The notes beneath the pieces were generated by a model. The model did not search any database. It worked only from the letters and a program-made list of their open reading frames with translations, and was not told the origin of the DNA. The position numbers and the translations under genes were made by a program. Of a stretch of DNA of 64,000 nucleotides, positions 46,421-54,718 are shown in pieces. Source of the stretch: Laspinema palackyanum D2a (GTDB taxonomy: Bacteria > Cyanobacteriota > Cyanobacteriia > Cyanobacteriales > Laspinemataceae); assembly GCA_025370845.1 (NCBI GenBank), contig JAMXFF010000013.1, positions 83,934-147,933 of the forward strand, given 5' to 3'. The stretch's first letter is position 1, and every line of letters begins with the position of its first letter.

Positions 46421-46719
46421 CGAGAGGGACGCGGGAGCAGGGAAGAGGGAAGAGGGAGTTGGAGAGACTGAAACTCTACCGCAGCAGTGAGTCAGGGGAG
46501 AGGCGATCGCCTCGGTGGATTGATCCCGCGATCGTCTCAATCCGGAGCCGGGACCCTCGGGAGGGTCGAGATCCGGATGGACCCGACCCTTTCTAAATCC
46601 TCCCAGAGGGCGAGGAGAGAAAACAACTCAAAAGCAGGCAATTTGAGGGGTTTTTAAGGTAAAAAGTTAGCCCGGTAAGGGTGGGAAGGGGAGGGTGAAA
46701 ATCCCCCTCCCCAGAGTCG
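46421..46719. other. Short intergenic region with hairpins
   Basis: Contains GACCCT-CGGG-AGGGTC at about 46551-46566 and the terminator hairpin near 46688-46713. Confidence 0.4.
46688..46713 (-). terminator. Hairpin behind the 46.7-47.1 kb gene
   Basis: GGGGAGGG and CCCTCCCC can pair (8 bp, loop of about 9 bases) just after the stop of the minus-strand gene. There is only a weak T run, so it is a tentative terminator. Confidence 0.5.
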
Positions 46720-47067
46720 TCATTCTGCGTCAACCCTCCCCGACTCCTCAAGAGCCGAGGTCTGATCCGCAGCAGCTTCTGATAAAACGTCCAGAAGCGA
46801 TCGCAACTTGATCCGCTGGATGTAGGGCCACCCTCCAGAGGTTTCGATATCTCGCAACAAGTTGTAAAGTGCCTGTCGGTTACTCGGTAGCGATTCCAAA
46901 AACAAACTTTCGCAAATTTCTCGATGAAGTTGCTCTAAAGTCCGGAGTAACTCCAAGAGTGCCAGACAATCCCCCTGATAATGATTGGCGACAAGACGCA
47001 AGTCTTCAATCGTACTGCTTAAATTGGGTAGTTTGCCGTCGGAGTCAAGATTTGTATTCAAGTCCAT
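46720..47067 (-). CDS. Conserved-type helical hypothetical protein
   Basis: 115 residues from ATG 47067 (MDLNTNLDSDG); the frame opens at 47100 with eleven further residues. The protein is all-helical and soluble: STIEDLRLVANHYQGD, LLELLRTLEQLHREIC, NRQALYNLLRDIE, GGWPYIQRIKLRSLL. This looks like a small cyanobacterial protein family without known function. A TTGAGG ribosome-like site lies eleven bases upstream of the chosen start. Confidence 0.7.
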   Translation of the reverse strand: MDLNTNLDSDGKLPNLSSTIEDLRLVANHYQGDCLALLELLRTLEQLHREICESLFLESLPSNRQALYNLLRDIETSGGWPYIQRIKLRSLLDVLSEAAADQTSALEESGRVDAE

Positions 47068-48191
47068 GTAGTTTTTTGCCTCAAGGTCGCGCGTAAACAT
47101 TCCAATTCTTAAGCTGGGCTTTCACCGGCTTGTGCTGGGAGTCTAGGGCTATCAAATTTGATATTTTATCTAACTTTGTGCCGAGGGAGAGAAACGGGAT
47201 CCGTTGAGGGTGGGTCAAAAATCAGGATCTCCCGAGGCGATCGCCCCCTGACCCCCTCCATTTTTAGAGCATGGGGACCGTCTGGGGTAGAAAGCGGGTT
47301 TCTTTCAAAACTCTCTGCCTGCATTGCTACAAAATTAGGGCCAGAAACCTGGTTTCTTGTACCTTTTAATTCTGTACCTACGCCCTAGCATCCACTCACA
47401 GGTAAACCGGAGCACACCATAGTTCTCAGTCAAACGCTTCGGTCCCGGTGGCGATCGCTCAGGAGGGTTACCCAGATGAACCCCGATTCAGGGCGATCGC
47501 TCAGACCCTGTTCACCCCCTCTCGCCTCTCCCCACTCCGATTTCAAGGCGTCGGGTTCCCAACAAGACACTCCACCCACCAGTCTTTTCCCAACCGCCGC
47601 TTTAAGGATCCCGATAAAGGGTGCATTCTAGCATTGATGAAAATACCATTGGATTCTTTGAAAATACAGTCTGGGGATCACACCCCTTGCATTCTTTCCC
47701 CTCTCCAAAAGAATTAAAAGCAACCTACGTTACGATGGGTGCTTATTTCGGTAAAATGCTCTATGGCATCTAAAAGCAACGTAAAATGCTTAAACCTCGA
47801 CAGGAGAATTCCTGCTTCCCTGAGAAGTTGGAGTCGCCTTGTCGCCGTAGCAAGCTGAAACGGACTCAGGAGATCATCTCTTCCGGTCAGATTACCTAAT
47901 CCAGGTGACTGACATAGAAGCTACCTCCTCAATCCCGGATCGCCGAACAAAAACGCCCGCACTATTTTCCGAGAGTGCCACAACTGACAAAACCGATTGA
48001 GGATTTGGGTTGCTCGGTCGTTGTTTCTGCGGTAGGCATTTCGTTGTCATAGATTGAGTAAGTTTACTCATTAGTTCTGAATCGAACTTGCAAAGGCTTA
48101 ACGGTTTGGGTTCGGTCGTCCGAACGAAGTTGAACCCAAACGGAAGATTAACCCCTGGTGGGATTGTCAAATTTTGAAATAAAGGTTGACC
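47068..48191. other. Long intergenic region upstream of psbO
   Basis: 1124 bases. It has two copies of the AGAAACC-GGTTTCT palindromic repeat (about 47289-47308 and 47343-47363) and the leader hairpin at 48102-48143. A 31-codon frame starting at 47763 (MASKSNVKCLN) is possible but unsupported. Frames at 47158-47388, 47448-47717 and 47892-48170 lack features of real genes. The psbO promoter should be here. Confidence 0.4.
48102..48143 (+). promoter_or_regulatory. Hairpin in the psbO leader
   Basis: GTTTGGGTTC pairs with GAACCCAAAC (10 bp, extended by further G/C pairs), and inside CGTCCGAACG gives a second small stem. The structure lies about 50-90 bases upstream of the psbO ATG. No T tract follows, so it is a leader structure rather than a terminator; it may affect mRNA stability. 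Confidence 0.55.
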
Positions 48192-49019
48192 ATGAGGTAT
48201 CGCGCTTTAATTGTCGCATTTCTAGCAGTATGCTTGAGCGTGCTAACGGCTTGTAGTGAAGGGCCGACGGCGGGGAGTCAAGAACTCACCTATGATGATA
48301 TCAGAAACACAGGTTTAGCAAATAGCTGTCCAGAATTGGCAGAAACCGCTCGGGGTGCAATTCCCATTGATGGCAGCCAATCTTATTTGCTGAGTGAGCT
48401 GTGTTTGCAACCAACGGAATATTTCGTTCTGGAAGAAGGATCCAATAAACGGAAAGAAGCCGAATATATTCCCAGCAAACCGTTGACTCGTTATACCTCC
48501 TCCTTGACTCAAATCCAAGGACCCTTGACTTTGGGCAACGATGGCAGCTTCACCTTTGTGGAAAAAGATGGGATTGACTTCCAAGCAATCACTGTCATGC
48601 TTCCCGGTGGTGAAGAAGTTCCTTTCTTGTTCACTGTCAAAGGTCTCACGGCAAAAAGTCAGCCCGGACTTGATAGCATTAATACCTCGACTGATTTTGA
48701 AGGGGACTATACCGTTCCTTCCTATCGTTCTGCTTCTTTCCTTGACCCGAAAGGTCGGGGTGGTACCACTGGATACGATAATGCGGTGGCGTTGCCTGCC
48801 GGTTCTGATGCAGCAGAGTTGAATCGCTCTAACGTGAAGCGTGCACTACAGGGTAAAGGTCATATTTCCCTGAGTGTTTCTAAAGTCAATAGTGCCACTG
48901 GGGAAATTGCTGGTATTTTCGTCAGCGAACAGTCTTCGGATACTGATTTAGGTGCGAAAGAACCTGTAGAGGTGAAGATTCGCGGTCTATTTTACGGTCG
49001 CGTGGAACCAGACGCATAA
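48192..49019 (+). CDS. psbO: Photosystem II manganese-stabilising protein
   Basis: 275 residues from ATG 48192 with an AAGG site seven bases upstream. PsbO binds the lumenal side of PSII and stabilises the Mn4CaO5 cluster. Family marks: LTYDDIRNTGLANSCPEL, LCLQPTEYFVLEE, the disulfide pair C46-C71, GLDSINTSTDFEGDYTVPSYR, DPKGRGGTTGYDNAVALPA and KGHISLSVSKVN...GEIAGIFVSEQ. The signal peptide ends LSVLTAC, so C21 forms a possible lipobox and the mature protein may be lipid-anchored, as in some cyanobacterial PsbO proteins. Monocistronic, with a terminator at 49056-49084. Confidence 0.98.
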   Translation: MRYRALIVAFLAVCLSVLTACSEGPTAGSQELTYDDIRNTGLANSCPELAETARGAIPIDGSQSYLLSELCLQPTEYFVLEEGSNKRKEAEYIPSKPLTRYTSSLTQIQGPLTLGNDGSFTFVEKDGIDFQAITVMLPGGEEVPFLFTVKGLTAKSQPGLDSINTSTDFEGDYTVPSYRSASFLDPKGRGGTTGYDNAVALPAGSDAAELNRSNVKRALQGKGHISLSVSKVNSATGEIAGIFVSEQSSDTDLGAKEPVEVKIRGLFYGRVEPDA

Positions 49020-49055
49020 GCGATCGGGTTGCACTCATCACCTGAAGAATCCGAC

Positions 49056-49084
49056 AAAAGGGGCAACTGGCCCCTTTTTTTTTT
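49056..49084 (+). terminator. Rho-independent terminator of psbO
   Basis: AAAAGGGGC and GCCCCTTTT form a perfect stem around AACTG, followed by a long T run. It starts 36 bases after the psbO stop. Confidence 0.92.
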
Positions 49085-49395
49085 GAGATGGGGAAGATGG
49101 GGAGGATGGGGGAGATGGGGAGGATGGGGAGATGCGGAGGATAGGGAAGAAGTTTGTAGTAACGACTTCAGTCGTTTTCTTCATGTTCGTAGTAACGACT
49201 TCAGTCGTTTCCTCGTTACGAAAGCGATCGCCAAGTAACGCCCCATGTCAAGCGCTGCCTCCAGTTCCCGAGGAGGTAGGTGGTAGACCCTGAGATTGCT
49301 GCTGTGATGGCGATCGCCATCACAGCAGAGCAACGACTGAAGTCGTTACTACAAACTTCTTCCCCATCTTCCCTATCCTCCCCATCTTCCCAGTG
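49085..49395. repeat. Inverted-repeat block with palindromic units
   Basis: The left part is G-rich (GATGGGGAGGATGGG repeats) and contains two copies of GTAGTAACGACTTCAGTCGTT (49156-49176, 49189-49209). The right part (49332-49391) is the reverse complement: AACGACTGAAGTCGTTACTAC then CTTCCCCATCTTCCC. A 31-base identity joins the arms. Between them is a perfect 30-bp palindrome at 49299-49328 centred on GCGATCGC. No gene. Confidence 0.8.
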
Positions 49396-49490
49396 GTTTC
49401 TTGATCAAGACAATATGACCGAGGATAGTTGTTTTTTCTCAGAGAAAGTTAGGATAATCAAGGTATCCTCAATCGTTGGATAGAGTTGCT

Positions 49491-51695
49491 GTGAGTTATT
49501 GCCTCAATCCTAAATGTCCCAATCGGGCTGACCCCTTGAATGCACAAAACCGCATCTGTCGGCATTGTGGTTCGCTTTTGATTTTCCAAGGGCGCTATCG
49601 GATTGGGCGATTATTGGGGGAAGGGGGGTTTGGTCAAACCTTTGAGGTGAATGATGGGGGGATTCTGAAGGTCCTGAAGGTCCTGACTGATGATAATCCG
49701 AAGGCGATCGCCCTGTTTCAACGCGAAGCGCAAGTCTTAAGCCATTTGAATCACCCCGGTATTCCCCGGGTGGAAGCAGAGGGTTACTTTACTGTCCTAC
49801 CCAGAAATAGCCAGCAGCCCTTACACTGTCTGGTAATGCAACGGATTGAGGGCCGGAATTTAGAGGTGTGGATGGCCGATCGCCATCATCTACCCATTCC
49901 CCAGCATCAAGCCCTCAATTGGTTGAAACAGCTTGCAGAAATTTTACATATTGTCCATCAACAGCAGTTTTTCCACCGCGATATCAAACCTTCTAACATC
50001 ATGCTCCAGCCCAATGGTCAACTGGCGTTGATTGATTTTGGCAGTGCGAGGGAGGTGACAGGAACTTATCTGGCTAAAGTGGGAGGGGGTCATCAAATTA
50101 CGGGGATTGTTTCCCCCGGGTACACGCCTCCAGAACAGGCGAATGGAAAAGCGGTTCCCCAATCGGATTTTTTTGCTTTAGGACGAACTTTTGTATTTCT
50201 GTTAACCGGAAAGGAACCGAATGCTTTTCCGGAAGATACAAGGACGGGTCAACTTTTGTGGCGATCGGATGGGAGTCGCCAAAGTCCCACAGCGGGATTC
50301 ACCACGAATCCCTTGGCGGATTGTATTGATTACATGATGGCCCCTTTTCCGGGGAATCGCCCCCAAAATACTCAGGTAATTTTAAAGCGGTTGGAGGAAA
50401 TCGAACAGGAGATGCAACAACCTTGGGGTTCTTCTGCGATGCCTGCGCGATCGCCTCAACCGATGGGCGGCATCCAACCTTATCAAGCAGCAGCGAGGAT
50501 TCCCACTCGACTGCTGCGATTGAATGGTGTCAGAAATTATAGTCGTCACAGTCGTCATAGTGGGCGATCGCGCTTTCATTACAAAAAAGCCCTGAAATCA
50601 TCTCAAAAATTCCTAGTGGGTGGATTTTTCCTAGCCTTAGCGGGAACAGCCACTCACCTATTTGGCGGATTTACAGTTCCCAATGTCTCCGCTTTACTCT
50701 GGTTGAACTATGGCAGTCCCGGGGTGATGCGCGAAGTTCCCGCTAACCCGGAACCCTTCACCCCGATCGCTACGGTGTCGGCTCAACCCTTGGCAGCAAA
50801 ACAGCCGATCACGTTAGCGAAAACCCTCGGGGGTCATCTGTGGGGGGTTAATTCTATTGCTCTGAGTCCCGATAGCCGCCTCCTCGTCAGTGGGAGTGTT
50901 GACAAAACGGTAAAGCTATGGGACCTAGAATCCGGTCAGGTCCGCCAGAGTTTATCCGGTCATTCTAATGAAATTTGGTCGGTAACCTTTAGTCCCGATG
51001 GCAGTAAGGTGGCCAGTAGCAGTGGGGATGGGACGATTAAAGTGTGGGAGACGAGTACGGGTAAGCTCTTACATACCCTCACGGATCATGCGGCTTGGGT
51101 GATGTCGGTGGCGTTTAGTCCCGATGGCAAGCAGTTAGCTTCTGGGGGGTTTGATAATACGATTAAGTTATGGAATGCGGAAACTGGGGAGTTGATTCGG
51201 TCGATCGCCGGTCATTCGGGTTGGGTGTTTTCCCTGGCTTATAGTCCCGATGGTCAACTCTTAGCCAGTGGCAGTTTTGATCGGACGATTAAAATCTGGC
51301 ATACTCAAACCGGAGAGGTGGTCCGCACGTTAGAAGGAGGGTTGTATCGGTTTCGTTCGGTGGCTTTTAGCCCGAATGGTCAGTGGGTTGCCGGTGCCAG
51401 TGGAGATAGTTCGATTCTGATTTGGCAGGTGAGTAGTGGTCAGTTGGTCCGCTCACTATTCGGACATTCCGATGCCGTCCACGCGATCGCCTTTAGTCCC
51501 GATGGTCAGACTTTGGTGAGTGGCGGAGGGTCTCTCGATAGTACGATTAAACTTTGGAATATTGGAACGGGACAATTGTTACAAACCCTGAAGGGTCATT
51601 CGGATACGATTAATTCGGTTTCGATTAGTGCCGATGGCAAAATGCTGACAAGTGGCAGTCAAGATAATACAATTAAGGTGTGGCAATTACAGTAG
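49491..51695 (+). CDS. Four-Cys Ser/Thr protein kinase with WD40 propeller
   Basis: 734 residues from GTG 49491 (MSYCLNPKCP, the usual start of this group; the frame opens five codons earlier with TTG). C4, C9, C23 and C26 form a zinc-ribbon-like motif. The kinase domain (about 34-300) has GEGGFGQTF, LKVL, HRDIKPSN and IDFGSARE, all canonical. A polar linker, one hydrophobic segment (FLVGGFFLALAGTATHLFGG, about 380-400) and seven WD40 repeats (about 445-734, each GH...FSPDG...D.TIKLW) follow. This is a membrane kinase with an exposed propeller, likely a sensor of protein partners. Confidence 0.93.
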   Translation: MSYCLNPKCPNRADPLNAQNRICRHCGSLLIFQGRYRIGRLLGEGGFGQTFEVNDGGILKVLKVLTDDNPKAIALFQREAQVLSHLNHPGIPRVEAEGYFTVLPRNSQQPLHCLVMQRIEGRNLEVWMADRHHLPIPQHQALNWLKQLAEILHIVHQQQFFHRDIKPSNIMLQPNGQLALIDFGSAREVTGTYLAKVGGGHQITGIVSPGYTPPEQANGKAVPQSDFFALGRTFVFLLTGKEPNAFPEDTRTGQLLWRSDGSRQSPTAGFTTNPLADCIDYMMAPFPGNRPQNTQVILKRLEEIEQEMQQPWGSSAMPARSPQPMGGIQPYQAAARIPTRLLRLNGVRNYSRHSRHSGRSRFHYKKALKSSQKFLVGGFFLALAGTATHLFGGFTVPNVSALLWLNYGSPGVMREVPANPEPFTPIATVSAQPLAAKQPITLAKTLGGHLWGVNSIALSPDSRLLVSGSVDKTVKLWDLESGQVRQSLSGHSNEIWSVTFSPDGSKVASSSGDGTIKVWETSTGKLLHTLTDHAAWVMSVAFSPDGKQLASGGFDNTIKLWNAETGELIRSIAGHSGWVFSLAYSPDGQLLASGSFDRTIKIWHTQTGEVVRTLEGGLYRFRSVAFSPNGQWVAGASGDSSILIWQVSSGQLVRSLFGHSDAVHAIAFSPDGQTLVSGGGSLDSTIKLWNIGTGQLLQTLKGHSDTINSVSISADGKMLTSGSQDNTIKVWQLQ

Positions 51696-51871
51696 AGGTC
51701 GTTTGCCCTGGGGCGACTGACTCAACTAGGCCCGATCTCCGTTCAACCTGAGTGGGATTTCACTGCGAATCTCTATCGGGAGGGCGATCGCCCCTCTACT
51801 CAGTCGGTCACTTTTTACAGTAAGATCAGAATATATGCAGGAAAGGCGCTTTTCGGATGTAGGGGGAGTGT

Positions 51872-52564
51872 TTGCAAGCGATTGAAATCGAGCCGAAACT
51901 TAGGGAACTCATGGGGATAGCTGCCTCGGTGGATCCTGGGCTAGAGTACCGTTTAGAGGAAATCTGGCGCTGGATCAAAGATATGAGACCGGGTTTATTA
52001 ATGCAGAAAAAATTTTTAATGGGGTTTCTGCTCGAAGTCATTAAGGATGCAGAATTTTGGTTAGCGCTCAAAGTTTTAACTGATGAGGAACGGGAATTAT
52101 TTTTAAATCAGCTTACTCCCCCGGTCCGTTATTGGTATGAATTCCTCTTTCCGAAGTGGTTTAACGAAAAAGATAACAAATTTTACATTTGGAAACAAAA
52201 ATTAAGATCCGGAGAATTCAATCAGGAGGATGCTCAACTGATTGACCTAATCGCACAAAAGATAAAGATTCGAGAAGGGAGCCTCGTCCAACGGTATGTG
52301 GCAGATTTTTCTATGGCAACAGATGCGATCGTCAGCAGCAACAAGGGCCGACCGCTTTGCGTCCAAGTGACTAGCATCTCTGATGATTTTTCTGACCATA
52401 AATACGAAGAGTGGAAAAAAACCCTGAAAGACTGGAATATAGAACGGGGGATTTTTGTGAGTTACAATCCGGGAAAAGAAGAATTCGTGAGTCAAGTGGT
52501 GAATTTGGTGTTGCATAACAGCAGCCATCTGGAAGAGTCAAAATATCTGAAATTCAGTTTTTAA
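51872..52564 (+). CDS. Hypothetical protein with nuclease-like C-terminal motif
   Basis: 230 residues from TTG 51872 with GGGGAG three bases upstream; an ATG at codon 14 is the alternative start. The N-terminal 120 residues are helical. The C-terminal part has VADFSMATDAIVSS, then LCVQVTSI, then ERGIFVSYNPG, arranged like a PD-(D/E)xK endonuclease core (Asp, then QxT in place of ExK). That could be a variant or inactive nuclease. I do not recognise the family. It lies between a kinase-WD40 gene and a DUF1822 gene on the same strand, 57 bases from the latter. Confidence 0.6.
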   Translation: MQAIEIEPKLRELMGIAASVDPGLEYRLEEIWRWIKDMRPGLLMQKKFLMGFLLEVIKDAEFWLALKVLTDEERELFLNQLTPPVRYWYEFLFPKWFNEKDNKFYIWKQKLRSGEFNQEDAQLIDLIAQKIKIREGSLVQRYVADFSMATDAIVSSNKGRPLCVQVTSISDDFSDHKYEEWKKTLKDWNIERGIFVSYNPGKEEFVSQVVNLVLHNSSHLEESKYLKFSF

Positions 52565-52621
52565 GAAACTCTGTTTCTTAATAATTCCATTGGACAACAA
52601 ACCTTTTTTAAGACTTTAGAT

Positions 52622-53233
52622 ATGGGTACGACAATCCAAACATCAAGTAAAGACCGCCTCGAAAAAGCATGGCAAGCCCTTCAATCGGCTCAAGATTTAC
52701 AGGAGGACCGAATCAGGTTTGGTCTGGATCACGTTAATCTTTATGTCGAGGATGTAGAGGGGGATTGGATAGAAACCTGGGGAGAAGGGCAGGAATGGGA
52801 GAATCCGGTGAATTTGGGAAAGTGGTTTCAGGAGCGATTTGAACCGGGATGGCAGGCGATCGATGAAGTCTTTTGTCCGGAAGAAGATTCCCTGGCGTTA
52901 ATCCGGGAAACCGCTGGAGTAAAACGGGCTAAAACGTTGCAATTAGGCCATCAAAATAGCCAGCACCCGATCGCCTTGATTGTGACGATTAAGGCTGAAT
53001 CTCACGGAGAAACGGGGGTATTAGTCCAGGTTTATCCCACCGGCGATCGCCCGGAATTACCCGCCGGGTTACAACTGGCATTACTCTCTCACCACGGCGA
53101 TCGCCTCCATGAGGTGGTAGCCCGAAATGCTGACTCTGGGCTGCAAATGGAGTTAAGTGGACAACCGGGAGAACGCTATAGCATTCAGGTTACTTTAGAG
53201 CGCGATCGGGTTACGGAAGAGTTTGTCATTTAA
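52622..53233 (+). CDS. Short DUF1822 family protein
   Basis: 203 residues. The C-terminal part has the DUF1822 signature: VQVYPTGDRPELPAGLQLAL, ARNADSGLQMELSGQPGERYSIQVTLE and a final TEEFVI. The middle has PVNLGKWFQERFEPGWQAIDEV, also a family feature. Members are usually 300-400 residues, so this is a short form without the long N-terminal domain. In cyanobacteria DUF1822 genes often neighbour CHAT, sigma-factor or kinase genes; here they follow a four-Cys kinase and a nuclease-like protein. Function unknown. Confidence 0.75.
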   Translation: MGTTIQTSSKDRLEKAWQALQSAQDLQEDRIRFGLDHVNLYVEDVEGDWIETWGEGQEWENPVNLGKWFQERFEPGWQAIDEVFCPEEDSLALIRETAGVKRAKTLQLGHQNSQHPIALIVTIKAESHGETGVLVQVYPTGDRPELPAGLQLALLSHHGDRLHEVVARNADSGLQMELSGQPGERYSIQVTLERDRVTEEFVI

Positions 53234-53235
53234 TT

Positions 53236-53826
53236 TGGGGCAGTTGCAACAGCCGACGGGGGATAAATCGATTGGTGGCCTCATAGAATCAAGTCGGATA
53301 AATCTGAGATCTTGCAGCAGTGGCAACACCCGGCGGGGGTTCAAACCCCCGCCTAATAGCTAAAGTCGGTTGAAACTGAGATCTTGCACCATTCTCAACA
53401 CCGGCGGGGGATAAATCGATTGGCGGCCTCATAGCTAAAGTCGGTTAAAAACCGACTAAAAACACCATCGCATAAGACTTTCAGTCGGTTTCAACCGACT
53501 TAAGCTGTTAGGCGGGGGATTTATCCCCCGCCGGTTGTTGCAACGGGTGCAAGATCTCAGTTGAAACCGACTGAAAACACCAGGGGATAAAACTTGCAGT
53601 CGGTTAAAACGGACTAAAAACACAACGCGATAAGACTTGCAGTCGTCTTTAGACGACTTTAGCTATTAGGCGGGGGTTTGAACCCCCGCCGGTGTTGAGA
53701 ATGGTGCAAGATGTCAGATAAATCCGACTGCAAGTCTGATACAGTGGTGTTTTTAGTCGGTTTTTAGCCGAATACACGCTGTTAGGCGCTTGATTTATCC
53801 CCCGCCCGGTGTTGCCACTAACCCGG
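53236..53826. repeat. Array of palindromic repeat units
   Basis: At least four AT-loop hairpins of AGTCGGTT..AACCGACT type (53439-53457, 53483-53500, 53641-53658 and degenerate ones) alternate with G/C hairpins GGCGGGGG..CCCCCGCC (about 53331-53353, 53511-53532, 53669-53690). Linking motifs GTTGCAA, GATCTCAG, TAATAGCTAAAGTCG and AAAACACCA recur in both orientations. The same unit is at 59258-59403. There is no open reading frame of interest. Confidence 0.85.
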
Positions 53827-53904
53827 GGGAAATACACTCCCAGGTGGAGTGCAAAATCAGGGGCGATCGCCTAGGATAATCTTTAGAATCTAGGACTCAT
53901 TGCC

Positions 53905-54687
53905 ATGACACAGCTCTCTGAACGCTCTAACTCTGACCTATTCCGGTCGGTATCAACGTTACTGGCGATTCTTGCTGCCTTTGTTACTAATATTATCGCC
54001 AATCTTTTCCCCTTTAATGGCCTAACGATTGGGGAAATTTCTAACCAAATGTTTCGGGATGTTTTAATTATTCCCGCTAACTATGCATTTGCCATTTGGG
54101 GGCTAATTTATTTATCCCTGATTAGCTTTGGCATTTATCAAGTCTTACCGGCGCAACGCCCTCATCCTCGGTTAAGGCGGATGAGTTACTTGCTGGTACT
54201 CGCCAGTTTAGCCCAGATTGCTTGGGTATTTTTGTTTGAATATTTACAGTTTGGCTGGTCCGTGTTAGCCATGCTGATTATTTTAGGGTCGCTGATTCTC
54301 ACTTATCAGCGCCTCCAGATAGGGCAAGAACGAGTTCCTCCTCGGGAAAAATGGTTTATTAACATTCCCATAAGTATTTATTTGGCTTGGATTAGTGTCG
54401 CCACCGTGGTGAATATTGCCAGTACCCTCTATGACTGGGGTTTGAATGACCCGAATATTTTAGTGTTTTGGACCGTAATCATGCTTGGGGTCTCCGCTGC
54501 GATCGCCGCTGTCGCCACCATTCAACGGGCAGATACCGCCTTTAATCTGGTGTTTGTCTGGGCTTATATTGCGATCGCCGTCCGTCAAAGCGAGTATGTG
54601 GTGATTGTCAGCACCGCTTTAGGATTGGCGATCGGGCTGATTCTCCTCCTCCTGATTCCCTGGTGGAAGAAGCGCCAGAAAACTTGA
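53905..54687 (+). CDS. TspO/MBR-like (tryptophan-rich sensory) membrane protein
   Basis: 260 residues. Seven hydrophobic segments: about 14-34, 58-78, 90-110, 115-135, 150-175, 185-210 and 220-250, ending in WWKKRQKT. The motif ANYAFAIWGLIYLSL resembles the F(A/P)xWxxLY core of TspO-type proteins, and WVFLFEYLQFGW the second Trp-rich region. Family members bind porphyrins, bilins or similar ligands, but this 7-helix cyanobacterial variant has no known ligand. It is followed after 31 bases by a MATE transporter on the same strand, so the two may be cotranscribed. Confidence 0.7.
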   Translation: MTQLSERSNSDLFRSVSTLLAILAAFVTNIIANLFPFNGLTIGEISNQMFRDVLIIPANYAFAIWGLIYLSLISFGIYQVLPAQRPHPRLRRMSYLLVLASLAQIAWVFLFEYLQFGWSVLAMLIILGSLILTYQRLQIGQERVPPREKWFINIPISIYLAWISVATVVNIASTLYDWGLNDPNILVFWTVIMLGVSAAIAAVATIQRADTAFNLVFVWAYIAIAVRQSEYVVIVSTALGLAIGLILLLLIPWWKKRQKT

Positions 54688-54718
54688 CGGAAATATCCCT
54701 TCCCCCGATACTATTTTA

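Noticed and set aside
47763-47858. 31-codon frame MASKSNVKCLN in the psbO upstream region
   Set aside because: No ribosome site or homology; too short to support.
53236-53826. CRISPR array
   Set aside because: The repeated units are inverted and of irregular spacing, spacers are not unique, and no cas genes are present.
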